Origin: Hippophae tibetana
Taxonomy: Eukaryota > Streptophyta > Magnoliopsida > Rosales > Elaeagnaceae
NCBI GenBank assembly: GCA_037013495.1
Contig: CM072801.1
Coordinates: 29,996,001-30,060,000 of the forward strand
Length of the DNA stretch: 64,000 nucleotides
Reading direction: 5' to 3'
Position numbers and translations under genes: made by a program. Below are positions 37,801-49,150 of the stretch, one piece after another (positions within the stretch are counted from its first letter, which is position 1; every line of letters begins with the position of its first letter). The notes beneath the pieces are model-generated. The model had not been told where the DNA came from. It saw nothing but the letters and a program-made list of their open reading frames with translations, and ran no database searches.

Positions 37801-40800
37801 TGTTTTCATTCAATTTTGTTGTCATTGTTCTCGTCTTTGAATTTCATTTCGTAGTTTTCTTTAAATTCTCTGTATCTTTTTATTGTTCTTTAAATTCGTA
37901 GTAAAAAAACATTACTAATAAGGGTTGCAACTTTAAACTGTTAAAATTTTTAATTTATGCATCGAAATGACTATTATAATATATCAAATCGAAGCTTATT
38001 TCTATTCCTAAAAACAAACCAAAGCAACAGTTTATTTCTTCATTTTTTTAATCCAATTTCATCGTTTACACTATTTATGAACTTCATAAAGTTTGGACGC
38101 ACATTATTGTGTTGTTTTCTTTTCTTGTTCTTTATGGTTCAAATTTTATAATCATAACCATGTTTTTAGTAATTTAATCATTTTTAATCCTTTGAGTTCC
38201 TAGGTAGTCTACCTAAAGGATCTGCATCATTTGTTATCAAAGCCATGGTTGCTAAAAATACGTTATCTATCTTCGTATATCTATTTTTTGAATTTTAGGC
38301 TTAAAAAAATTCATCCATTGATTGTTTTTTGCTTTCCTTTGTTACAAATAAAAAAAATGAAATTTTGTCCTTCAATTCTTGTGTTTTCTTTCAATTTTGT
38401 TGTCATTCTTTTCGTGTTTCGATTGCATTTTGTAGTTTTTTTTATTTTTGGTATCTTTTTCTTGTTCTTCATTTTTTGTGTTCAACCTATCTTTGTTCTT
38501 GAAAAAATAAATAGAGCTACTGTAGTTCCCAGTTGATTTTTTTTTATTAATTAGGGTTGTAACTTTTAACTCTTATAGCTTTTAATTTGTGCATCGAAAT
38601 GACAATTAGAATATATGATATCGAAGCACATTTCAATTCTTAAAAACACACCGAACCAATATTTTAATTATCTTCATTTTTAAACCCAAATTCCATCGTT
38701 TAGACTAGTTACCAATGTCTTAAGGTTTGGTCGCACCTTATTAGATTAGTTTCTTTTTTGTTCTTTAGGGTTCCAAATTGATCATCTTAACCATGTTCTT
38801 AGCAATTCAATCATTCTTCTTCCTTTCAGTACCTAGGTTTCCGCCTAAAGGATCCGCATCCTTTGGTATCAAAGCCTTGGTTGTTGGAAATAGGTCATAT
38901 GTCTTCATATATCTATTTTTTGAATTTTACATTTAAAAAAAATTGTCCATTGATTGTTTTCTACTTTCTTAAGTCACATATCATAAAAAAGAAGGAAATT
39001 TTATTCTTCAAGTCTTTTGTTTTCTTTCAATTTTGTTGTCATTATTTTCATCTTTGCATTACATTTTGTAGTTTTCTTTAAATTCTATATATCTTTTTCC
39101 TATTCTTCATTTTCGGCATTCAACCAATCTTTGTTCTTGAAAAAAAATAGAGCTATTGTAGTTCGTAGTTTAAAAAAGTTATTAACTTAGGTTGCAACTT
39201 TTAACTGTAATAACCTTTAATTCGTGCATTGAAATGACTATTATAATACATCAAATGGAAGCTCATTTTGATTCCCAAAAACACACCAAGGCAATATTTT
39301 AGTTCTCTACATTGTTTTACCCAGATTCCATCGTTAACATTACTTACCGACGTCTGAAAATATTGTCGCACTATATTGCGTTGTTTTTTGTTCTTGTTCT
39401 TTAGAATTCAAATTTGATCATCTTAACCATGTTCTTAGCAAATCAATCATTCTTAATCCCTTGAGTTCCTAGGTTATCATTCTAAAGGATTTGTATCATT
39501 TGGTATCAAAGCCTTGGTTGCTGAAATTAGGTAATCTATCTTCATATATCTATTTTTTGAATTTTATATTAAAAACAATTTGTCCATTGATTGTTTTCTA
39601 CTTTCTGAAGTCACAAATCACAAAAAAAAAAAAAAAAACAAAGAAATTTTGTCCTTTAAGTCTTGTGTTTACTTTCAATTTTGTTGTTCTTTGTTTCGAT
39701 TTCATTTCGTAGTTTTTTTAAATTCTTTGTATCTTTTTATTGTTCTTTGTTTTCTGTGTTCAACCTATCTTTGTTCATGAAAAAAATAATATAGCTACTG
39801 TTGTTCCTAGTTTAAAAAAAATTATTAATTAGGTTTAAACTTTAAACTATTATAGCTTTTAATTCATACATCGAAATGACTATTAGAATATATCAAATCG
39901 AAGCACATTTCGATTCATAAGTACACACAAAAGAAATAGTTTAGTTATCCCCATTTTTTAACCCAAATTCCATCGTTTACACTACTTATTGATGTCCTAA
40001 GGTTTGGTCGCACTTTATTGCGTACGTTGGTTTTTGTTCTTGTTCTTTAGGGTTCCAATTTGATCATCTTAACCATGTTCTTTGCAATCCAATCATTCTT
40101 ATTCCTTTGAGTTCCTAGGTTTTCCCCCTAAAGGATCTACATCATTTGGTATCAAAGCCTTGGCTGCTAACAATAGGTTATCTATATTCATATATATATT
40201 TTTTGAATTTTAGGTTTAAAAAAATTTGTCCATTGAATTTTTTTTGCTCTCTTAAGTCAAAAATCACAAATAAATTTTATCCTTCAAGTCTTGTGTTTTC
40301 TTTCAATTTTTTTGACATTCTTTTTCGTCTTTAGATTTCATTTCGTAATTTTCTTAAATTTTTTGTATCTTTTTCTTGTTCTTCGTTTTCTATGTTTAGC
40401 ATATCTTTGTTCTTGAAAAAAATAAATAGAGCTATTGCAATTGGTAGTTTCAATAAAAACATTTATTAATTAGGGTTACAAATTTTAACTATTATAGCTT
40501 TTAATTCGTGCATCGAAATGACTATTAGAATATATCAATTCAAAGCACCTTTTGATTCTTAAAAACATACAAATGCAATAGTTTAGTTATATGCATTTTT
40601 TAACCCAAATTCTATCGTTTACACTACTTACCGACGTCTTAAATTTTGGTCGCACCTTATTGCATTGGTTTCTTTCTTATTCTTTAGGGTTCCAATTTGA
40701 TCATCTTAACCATGTTCTTAGCAATTCAATCATCTTATTCCTTTGTGTTCCTAGGTTGTCCACTTAAATGATTTGCATCCTTTGGTATCAAAGTCTTGGT

Positions 40801-41206
40801 ATCTGTCTTCATATATCTATTTTTTGAATTTTCGATTTAAATTGTTTTTTCCATTGATTGTTTTCCGCTTTCTTAAGTGACAAATCATAAAAAAAACATT
40901 TCGTCCTTCAAGTCTTGTGTTTTCTTTCAATTTTGTTGTCATTCTTTTTGCCTTTGGATTTCATTTCATAGTTTTCTTTAAATTATTTATATCTTTTTCA
41001 TGTTTTTCATTTTTTGTGTTCAACCTATCTTTGTTCTTGAAAAAAACAATAGAGCTACTGGAGTTCTGAGTTTAAAAAAAAGTTATTACTTTGGGTCGCA
41101 ACTTTTAATTGTTATAACTTTTAATTCATGCATGGAAATGACTATGATAATATATCAAATCGAAGCTCATTTTGATTCCTAATAACACAATGAAGCAATA
41201 GTTTAG
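19858..41206 (+). repeat. Satellite array, monomer about 630-650 bp, about 33 copies
   Basis: One landmark phrase (consensus CATCATTTGGTATCAAAGCC) recurs 33 times by my count, from 20261 to 40782. Spacings are mostly 626-662, with a few short ones (346, 457, 515, 533, 564). In each monomer the order is TTAATTGGGGTTGCAACTTT, TATCAAATCGAAGCTCGTTT, AATAGTTTAGTTCTC, GTTTACACTA, TTCCAATTTGATCATC, the landmark, TCACAAATCACAAAAAAAG, then TTGTTCTTGAAAAAAACAAG. Monomers differ from each other at perhaps 10-20% of sites, so the array is not freshly homogenised. It is about 70% AT. It holds no gene, and the short open frames are by-products of the repeat. The left edge lies inside a monomer, and the right edge joins a truncated Athila-like LTR. 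Confidence 0.95.
33517..34201 (+). repeat. Athila-like LTR fragment inside the satellite
   Basis: Begins TAATGAATGCTT and follows the family LTR through CTAAAATTACCATGATTTTA, the GGTCAAAA-rich stretch (33777-33805), a GC-rich block (33815-33960) and AATATTAAATAGGTAAAAATC. It ends at GATAGTTAGAGTG, well short of the LTR 3' end. The satellite on both sides covers the same ~110 bp of the monomer (33401-33510 and 34202-34310), so there is no simple target duplication. It is an incomplete solo copy. Confidence 0.8.
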
Positions 41207-41726
41207 GTTGAAGTCAGCGGGTAGGTGGCGCGCTCGGATTGGGGTGCAGATGGGAAGCGGTGCGGATTGGAGAGCAGGCGCGCGTGGATTGGGGCACAGA
41301 TGGGCAGCGACGCACACGGATTGGAGAGCAGGCACGCGTGGGACTGAGCGCTGATGGGTGTGGGCACACGCAGAATGGGCGCACTGCACGTGGTTGCTCG
41401 ATGCAACCGGGCGTGCTGCTCGCGTTGGTCGGCACGGCCGGGCGGCTGTGTGCTCGATTTCCTCATTTTTGACATTTTTGACCCATTTTGTCCAATTTTT
41501 TCATATTTGTTGACTTTTCCTTATTTATTTTATGAATATATTTGTAATGTATTGCCTCCAGTATTCCTGTTTGAGTCTTTAAGTTATGTTTTTAAACAAA
41601 AATACGTAAACAACAATAAAAATACCCATGATTTTGAAAAAAACAAATTTATATAAATATATATATTTTTAATCAATTAATGTGCATAAAATCATGGTAA
41701 TTTTAGTGATTTTTGAGCACTCATCA
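41207..41726 (-). repeat. 3' LTR of the Athila-like element, partial
   Basis: The sense strand starts TGATGAGTGCTCAAAAATC right after the G-rich tract. It contains the GGTCAAAAATGTCAAAAA stretch and ends in a GC-rich block (41215-41460) where it meets the satellite. The GC block holds about two copies of a ~57-bp unit with CCTGCTCTCCAATCCG and CCCATCTGTGCCCCAATCC. The rest of the LTR is absent. Confidence 0.8.
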
Positions 41727-41737
41727 CAACCCCCAAC
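41727..41737 (-). other. Polypurine tract of the Athila-like element
   Basis: The sense strand reads GTTGGGGGTTG directly before the LTR start TGATGAG, as in the young element at 6329-6341. Confidence 0.8.
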
Positions 41738-42049
41738 TAGTTTCTTGCTAGTCGCTTAGTAAGAGAAGTGATAAAAGCTAAAAGTTAAACAATCCTAAAT
41801 CACTTCCATGGATTGACACAGTTGCATTTAGTCTATGCAACAAGCCTTTAAACCCCTAGGTTGCCCTAGTGGATGAGTTCGAGTCTCGTGATGGTTTTTA
41901 GTAATGATACCCACAAACATTGAACTAAATATAAAAATTAAAAGAAATAATAAAAACAATTAACTTAAAAACTAAAGTTACAAAAAAATCAATAATTAAC
42001 TTTTAAGAATAAAAGAAAACAACATATTACAAAAATGTCTAATACTTTT

Positions 42050-43514
42050 TGAAAGTTTATAAAATATGGACTTGATTAACCTAGAGGGGGGGTGAATAGG
42101 TTATTCTTAATTTTTTTATTAATTTATAACTTGATAACCTAAACAAGGCGGCCAAACATGAAATCGCGTGTAAGAATAAAATGCGGAAATAAAATAATAA
42201 CACACGATATTTTTAGGTGGAAACAACATAGGCCACAACCATGACCTAAGAGGAAAACCACCGGTCCACTGGACCACCTAACTTTCCACTATGAAAATCA
42301 AATGTTCAAGTACAAAATCGGTCTTATGCTACCCTCCCTAGGATACTCCCCCAATGTACTTTACTTAGAAGCCCCTACTCTGTTTTCACAATTTCCAATA
42401 TTAGCGTGAACGGTTTCCAGACCAACGTTCCAAAAAGCTTCCCACTAATCAGATCGTTCACAAATCAACTGCAACATGGGTTAGCACAAAAAAAAAACAC
42501 AAGTGCCTATGTGTGTTCTAGAACAAATTTAATAATGAATAATCCTAAATAGATGATTCAAAACATATGTCACTTAAATTAAAATCAACTAGCAAATTCT
42601 AGATCAAAAAGATTAAGCACAAATTTAATAAAAAAAATAGCTTCTTTGAAATTTAATCATCAAATCAAATAATTATGATAACACATAAAATTATTTAATT
42701 TAAACATGTAAAAATCTAATTAAGAAGAAGCTATAGAAAGATAAAAAATATAAAATAAATTTATTAATAAATACCTCTAATATGATATCAATTTGATATT
42801 TATAAATCTATTTAATTCCTTATATTTTATTAATGAAAAAAATTATAATTATCAAATCAATATAAATCTGCTACTCAAACATATAATTATCAAATCAATA
42901 TATATATTAACTACCTTTTTGAATATATATATATATTGATTACTTACTGCAATCCGTTTTTTGAATCCAGGTGGTAAGCCAATACTGCAATCCCTTTTTT
43001 TGTTTGAATCGATGTGCTACGTCAATACCTTTTTAAGTACTAATAATGCAGAGAAGCAATGATATATTTTTTCTTTAAAATCTTTTCTCCTTTGATGTTC
43101 GGCCATAAGGTTTTTTTTTCTTTTTCAAAAAACACCCAACATCAACCCTAATGTCTCTTTATTTATAGATAATTATAATACCTAATAGTATTAGGGTTAA
43201 ATGCATTTTGGGCTTAATTTTTCAAGGACCTTTCAAAGCCTTAAAAAAATATTTTTTTAAATCATATCTTTAAAATATTAAGACACATAAAAATATTTAA
43301 ACACCAAAAATAATTTTAGATTTATGAACATGTACTATTAAATATATAAATGTAATCCTATGTGTCGTAATTATAAAAGACATACCTGAAGTACGGATAT
43401 TTGGAACTTGAACATTTGTTTGGTTGTTCTTGATAAACTTGATAGCAGGCCTAAAAATAAATTTACAAGTAAATATTTTGTCCACGAAAATAGCCAACAC
43501 TCATAGTCCTTACA
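42050..43514 (-). repeat. 3' LTR of the SIRE-like element
   Basis: 1465 bp; sense TGTAAGGACTATGAGTG ... ATAAACTTTCA. It pairs with 51362-52833 throughout. Confidence 0.92.
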
Positions 43515-43526
43515 AACTCCCCCTTT
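43515..43526 (-). other. Polypurine tract of the SIRE-like element
   Basis: The sense strand reads AAAGGGGGAGTT immediately before the LTR start TGTAAGG, a form common in SIRE/Maximus elements. Confidence 0.85.
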
Positions 43527-44570
43527 GGCATTTTTGTGTGGCAAAACCTCTCACTTACTACATGACACTTATAAAAATAAGATAAAAATACAATGATGTC
43601 CCAGACTCCACAGTGGAACTATCCTATAGTCCGGTAGATCCATCTTCCCTGCAACTTGACAAGATTGTAAGTAACTGAAACAACATTGAAAAAGTATAGG
43701 ACAACTTGGCATGAAAGCCTCATTGTATATTAGTTCAGTTTACATAGAAATAAGCGAAGTGTAAGTAATAGTCATGTAGTATGCATTCATATCAATTAAG
43801 CTTAATAAAAATATGTTTTCCCCTTATATGAATAACAAAATAAAAACATGGAAGTAAATATTCTCTCCCCTTTTTTGACATACGAGAAGGACAAAACATT
43901 AGACAAAGAATTGAAGCTAAACTCCTCCTAAAGATATAATAGTGTAAAATCATAGTAATGCCAAAGTGCAATGTGCTTTAAACTCACCCTAAGTTCTATG
44001 ACTCTCTAACTTAGAAACCAATTAAAAAAAAGTAATAAATGAAAAGAGGATGTAAATAATAAAACAATTTTTTTTATTTTCAAATTTGCATACATAGCCA
44101 CATAAGGTATTAAACTCATTTAATTACAAACAAGCACACAACCAATTGAAAACTCATCATTTTTTTAACTCCAATTTTGATTATTTATCATATAAATAAA
44201 TAAGTAGAATAGAAGAAGTGCACAGACACACTTCACACATATAATGACATATTGACATTTACTTAAAGTAGTATACATGTTTAAACTCCACAAATATGTC
44301 AAGTAATTCATTTATGACTTATCAAGAAAGACTAAAAAAAAAAAGAAATATCACCTATCATATAAAATTATAATCGAGTCTTCGATCTTACAAAATAAAA
44401 TATATTTACCAAAAGAGGACTTAATTTTTTTTTTGTTTTTTATAAATGAGGTAAATGATATATTTTTTTAAACCTCTACTAGCTCGTTCTTTTTGTGCAT
44501 TCCAAGTACAAGATTTATAAGCAATCATTTTTTGCATAATCTTTCCCTTTTTTTTTGCACGAGCCATAAA
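43527..44570 (-). other. Distal 3' region of the SIRE-like element
   Basis: Non-coding, AT-rich. Short CT-rich strings such as TCTCTCCCCTTTTTTGACA (near 43861) are the only notable marks. It continues on the other side of the LTR insertion at 46586-47015. No env-like gene is visible. Confidence 0.5.
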
Positions 44571-44586
44571 CCTAGTGATGACCAAA

Positions 44587-44604
44587 TCCCCGGCAACGGC
44601 GCCA
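44587..44604 (-). other. Primer-binding site (tRNA-Asp), perfect match
   Basis: TGGCGCCGTTGCCGGGGA on the minus strand, 18 of 18 bases complementary to the 3' end of plant tRNA-Asp, six bases after the LTR end. Confidence 0.9.
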
Positions 44605-45922
44605 AAAACTTGATGAGCGAAAACCGACATCGCCGATTCTTGCCAATACTTTGGTTTTAATATTTATAAAACTCTCGCAAGTGCACGAATCATTTCGTAG
44701 AAAATGATAAGTATACTCCCAAGGTCGATCTAAGGAAGGAATGTGTGTGGTTTTTAATTTATTATTCAAACTTTTAAAAACGAAATTAAATCCTAAACAT
44801 CCTGTCACGATATTTTGGGGTTTTGTGTTTTTAATCTACTTACATAAAAATAAACATAGATTCAATAAACATTTATGCAAATTTTATCATTTATAATGGC
44901 GGAGTATTTATGGATATAATAACTAAGTTAATTATGCTTGCTCATATTATCTAGGTTATTAAGGATATGAATTGATATTTATTGATTCTCCCTTTTTTGT
45001 ATGAATACCACCTTTGGTGGGGTTAGATATTCTTTGTTAACTAAACAAATCAATTAACACCTATGGGTGGGGTTGATAACTAATTTGCTTAATTAAATTA
45101 ATTCCTTTTTCTAAGAGATTGAAAATGAACCATTTAAATGCCACCTTTGGTGGGGTTAGACAGTTTAAACTTTATTCAAGGTGTCCAAATTAAACCCAAG
45201 AATTTAGTTATCCGAGTACTAACTTTCAAGTTTTAAAACCACTACCGAAAACATGTTGTCAATACATTTTCAGATAATAATTCTTATAAAAACTTTTGAA
45301 ATAGAGCTTCACTCTAACTACCGGGCGATTGTACCATCAAATAAAAGAGCACTACTCTAAATCAGACCGGATAACTAAACCTTAAAATCTAATTTTCAGG
45401 TTTAAGTTTGTAATGAAAAATAATATATTTCTCTCTAACATTCTTAATATAAAATCATGAATAAAAACAAAATCAATTCATTTTAGAGATTTTTACCTAT
45501 TTAATATTTCGCAAGCATAACAACGTTATTATTACATCATGTTTACTAAATAGCCAACACAGTTAAATTTAACCACAGACAAATTAAATATAACATGTAA
45601 GAATAAAGCATAAAAATAACTGTAAAGAAAATAAAATCCTTACAGAACTTCGACGTTATTCCCGTTGCTGGAAAAACTCCAAGCGGAATTTGCACTCCCA
45701 TTTATTGAATCAAAGAGCTAAAATATTACAAAAACATAACTAGTTCTTCCCTAAAAAGGGAAGAACTCTAAAACTAAGAGAAATTAACTAAGAAAAGCTA
45801 AAAACTAAGAAAACATAAGAAAAACTAAGAAAAACTAAAGAATCCTAAAAATCTAAGAAAAGAGAGAAAATAATTTATTTGGAGGTGTTTTTAGGTGTGA
45901 TTTTGAAGTGAAGGGAATGGGG

Positions 45923-45931
45923 TATTTATAG
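45923..45931 (-). promoter_or_regulatory. TATA box of the inserted Athila-like LTR
   Basis: CTATAAATA on the minus strand, just downstream of the GC-rich block, in the position corresponding to 2171-2179 in the other LTR. Confidence 0.5.
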
Positions 45932-46045
45932 GTGAGGATGGAGAGAAAAAATGAGTAAAAAATGTTAAAAAAATGTAAAAACGCGTAATGGAAATGCTGA
46001 CGTCATGGGCGGCTACGCGTGAAAAATGAGTGTCGGCGCGCGCGG

Positions 46046-46240
46046 ATGAACAGTAACCCGCGCGCAGTGCTGCGCGCATGAACAGTAACCCGCGCGCAGT
46101 GCTGCGCGCATGAACAGTACCCCCGCGCAGTGCTGCGCGCATGAACAGTACCCCCCGCGCAGTGCTGCGTGCATGAACAGTAACCCCGCGCGCGCAGTGC
46201 TGCGCGCATGAACAGTACCCCATGCGCAGCTTGGGGCGGA
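46046..46240 (-). repeat. GC-rich minisatellite in the LTR, six units of 31-35 bp
   Basis: On the + strand ATGAACAGTA begins at 46046, 46078, 46110, 46141, 46173 and 46208, each followed by CCCGCGCGCAGTGCTGCGCG or a close variant. The units are almost identical, so the expansion is recent. The arms GCGCGCAGTGCTGCGCGC are palindromic. Confidence 0.9.
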
Positions 46241-46585
46241 GCTGGGTGCTGGGGCGCGGCGGCTGGGTGGCGCGGCGGCGTGTTTTTCTTCTTTTTGACA
46301 TTTTTGACCTTTTTGACCCATTTTGTCCAATTTTTCCATATTTGTCGACCTTTCTGCATTTATTTATTAATATATTTGTGATGTATTGCTTCCAGTATTC
46401 CTCTTTGAGTTTTTAAGTTGCGTTTTTAAGCCAAAATACCTGAAAAACAATAAAAATACCTGTGATTCCGAAAAAGACAAATTTATATAAATATATGATA
46501 AAACATATAAATATATATATTTTTAATCAATTAATGTGAATAAAATCATGGTTATTTTAGTGCTTTTTGAGCACTCATCACCTAG

Positions 46586-47015
46586 CACGATGACTTTCAC
46601 ACTCGTTGTGAGGTAGCCCTCTTCACTGCGGTAGCTTCACACATCACAGTAGGTAGCCCTATTAGTACTAGATGCCTCTATACACTAAACTTTTAGTAAG
46701 TAGAAGTAGAACTCAACACAATTTTACAATCAAGATTTGTTGAAGTTCTAGAGTCTTTAAAAAAAATTCATAAACTTCAAGCATAACATATATGTGTGTT
46801 CGTGAGTGTGTGAATAAGTTCATGTCAACATCGATCATCATATGTACAAGAATATGTGTGTGCGTAAGCCAAAATTGTAAAATAATTTATACAATAAATA
46901 TCATAATGAGTTGAGTCACTAAAAATGAGATTATGTGTATGTAAGTATTCAATAAGTCATATACTGTGTTGGCCAAACAAGGATGCAATTTTATTTTTGT
47001 ACTAAGATTTGAAAT
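46586..47015 (-). other. Proximal 3' region of the SIRE-like element
   Basis: Non-coding stretch between RNase H and the inserted LTR. It contains two related short phrases, GGTAGCCCTCTTCACTGCGG and GGTAGCCCTATTAG. Nothing gene-like is seen. Confidence 0.45.
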
Positions 47016-48000
47016 TCAATTTGAGGGAGAAATTCCCAAGGTACTTCTCAGATACTCAAATCTTTGAGTGTCTATGGCTTTAGTGAATATATCAGCTAAT
47101 TGTCCCTCAGTAGGTAAAAACTCAAGTGTCACTATTTTCTCTTCAACTAATTCTCGAATAAAGTGATGCCTAATGTCAATGTGCTTAGTTCTAGAATGTT
47201 GAATCGGGTTATTAGAAATACATATAGCACTAGAGTTATCAAAATATAAGGGCATCATACCTTGTGGTTGACCGTAGTCCTTGAGCATGTTTTTCATCCA
47301 AAGCATTTGTATGCAAGATGTGGATCCAAAAACTATGTCATCCACATAAATTTGAGCAATAAAGATCTCATCACTACTCCTTTTAATGAATAAAGTCTTA
47401 TCAACTCCCCCTTGAATAAATCCCTTGTTCAAAAGATAGTTGGTAAGTCTCTCATACCATGCTCGTGGAGCTTGTTTCAAACCATAAAGAGCCTTTTTGA
47501 GTTTGTAAACATGATTTGGAAATTTTGGATCAATAAATCCTTTTGGTTGTTCCACGTACACCTTCTCATTCAAAAAACCATTCAAAGAAGGCAGACTTAA
47601 CATCCATTTGATATAATTTGAACTTCATATGACAGGAAATGGCAAGTAAAATCCTAATTGACTCTAGTCTAGCTACAGGTGCAAATGTTTCATCAAAGTC
47701 AACTCCTTCTACTTGCATGTAGCCTTGAGCTACTAACCTAGCCTTATTTCTAACAACAATGTCATGCTCATGAGATTTATTTTTGAACACCCATTTTGTT
47801 CCAATAACATTTTTGTTTTTAGGCTTAGGTACTAATACCCACACATGATTTCTTTCAAATTGAGCTAACTCATCCTGCATGGCATTTATCCAAAATTCAT
47901 CCCTAAGGGCTTCATTCACATTTTTTGGTTCAAATTGAGAAATATAGCATAAATGGGTTACCTCACTTATTTGTCTTCTTCTTGTTACCATGCTTGCATT
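47016..48000 (-). pseudogene. Copia reverse transcriptase and RNase H region
   Basis: RT motifs include [49 protein letters not shown] and the catalytic YVDD box (near 47340-47352). The RNase H and C-terminal end shows NSSAICISNNPIQHSRTKHI and LADIFTKAI. This is the copia order, with RT after integrase. The region is broken and shorter than in intact SIRE elements. Confidence 0.85.
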
Positions 48001-48349
48001 AGGATCTCCAATTATATTCCTAATAGGATGATTTTTTGAAGTTCGAGTTGGATTTATCATTGATGAGGTTGATGCTTCTTCTTTCTTTTCTTCTCTTTCC
48101 TCTAACTCTTCTTCTTTTATTCCAATTGTGTCACTGGTCATTGTTAATTGAGGTGTTGTGAAATTTTCTTCATTTCCAACTTCTTCACTTGTAATCTTCT
48201 TACCTCCATCATCTATAACGACATTTATGGATTCCATAACTACATTAGTTCTACAGTTGAAGACTCTATAAGCTCTACTACTTAGGGAATATCCAAGAAA
48301 TATACCTTCATCACTTCTTGAATCAAACTTACCCAACTGTTCACGATCT

Positions 48350-49150
48350 CTAAGTATGTAGCATTTACTTCCAAAAACATGCATAAATTTCAAATTTGGT
48401 TTTTTACCTCTCCATATCTCATAGGGAGTTTGGTTTGTACCTGGGCATAGATATACACGATTTATAATGTGACATGCAATGTTTATAGCTTCAGCCCAAA
48501 ACCTTTTGGAGACTCCCTTGGCATGCATCATTACTCTTGCCATCTCTTGAAGTATCCTATTTTTCCGTTCAACTACTCCATTTTGTTGAGGTGTGATAGG
48601 AGTAGAGAATTCATGAAAAATACCATTTTCTTTGCAGAAGTCAGCATACTTGGTATTTTCAAACTCTTTTCCATGGTCTGTTCTCAGTCTCTTAATGGTT
48701 ACTAGTTTGTCACCTGCTTCAACCTGCACTCTTGTACAATATGAGATGAAGAACTCAAAAGCATCTGACTTGTCTCTAAGAAAGTCTACCCACGTGTAGC
48801 GAGAAAAGTCATCTACTACAACTATGATATATTTCTTACCTCCAATACTTTCTGTTCTCATAGGATCCATAAGGTCAATATGTATCAATTCCAATACTCT
48901 ATTTGTATTTATACTCTTGATCTTCTTATGAGCAATCCTAGTTTGTTTACCCAATTGACATGGTCGACATATAGGTGTTTCAATTTTTGAAAGAATAGGT
49001 AAACCATGCACAGTCTCAATTCTGCTTAATCTAACTAGATCTTTAAAATTCATATGACCTAGCTTTTCGTGCCACAAGGTAGTTGATTCATTGCTAGCTA
49101 GGTTACATGTTACTGTGGGTGATGTATCAATACAATAACAATTGTCATGT
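48350..49150 (-). pseudogene. Copia integrase region
   Basis: The pre-integrase zinc-binding motif [10 protein letters not shown] ... CRPCQLGKQ (H-H-C-C) is followed by the catalytic core with HIDLMDPM and [10 protein letters not shown], then [10 protein letters not shown] and [17 protein letters not shown]. The D-D-E positions are in place by eye. Integrase would join the cDNA to host DNA. The region reads in one frame with protease and the start of RT. Confidence 0.88.

Larger units (their letters stand above)
44576..46580 (-). mobile_element. Athila-like LTR with attached primer-binding site, 5-bp target duplication
   Basis: A 2005-bp insert in the 3' region of the copia element, flanked by CCTAG on both sides (44571-44575 and 46581-46585). 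On the sense strand it is a whole LTR (46580-44611, TGATGAGTGC...CGCTCATCA), then AGTTTT, a perfect tRNA-Asp primer-binding site TGGCGCCGTTGCCGGGGA (44604-44587), and TTTGGTCATCA. There is no other internal sequence and no second LTR. The closing GGTCATCA imitates the true LTR end GCTCATCA. An ordinary solo LTR would not keep the primer site. It is younger than the copia insertion. Confidence 0.75.

Noticed and set aside
20391-41182. Many short plus-strand open frames in the satellite with similar products (KPWLLKIGYLSSYIYFLNFRF, CPSSLVFSFNFVVIV)
   Set aside because: They recur only because the monomer recurs. Their ends shift between monomers, and composition follows T-rich DNA with no sign of coding constraint.
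33500-41206. Both LTR fragments seemed to join the satellite at the same monomer phrase, AGCAATAGTTTA
   Set aside because: On closer reading the left junction at 33510-33516 is followed by CGCTAC, which fits a later part of the monomer (GTTTACACTAC). The two junctions are therefore at different phases and the coincidence is mostly a shared GTTTA word.
41126-41656. Open frames on both strands across the GC-rich end of the 41207-41726 LTR
   Set aside because: High GC content lowers stop frequency. The products are Pro/Arg/Ala repeats with frames on both strands, and they lie inside an LTR.
43297-43500. Open frame with a twin at 52616-52819 (LAIFVDKIFTCKFIFRPAIK)
   Set aside because: It is the same part of the two copia LTRs. 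The repetition reflects the LTR pair and not a gene.
45891-46359. Overlapping open frames of 108-136 residues across the GC-rich LTR block
   Set aside because: They arise from the 31-35 bp minisatellite read in several frames. No known domain and no initiation context.
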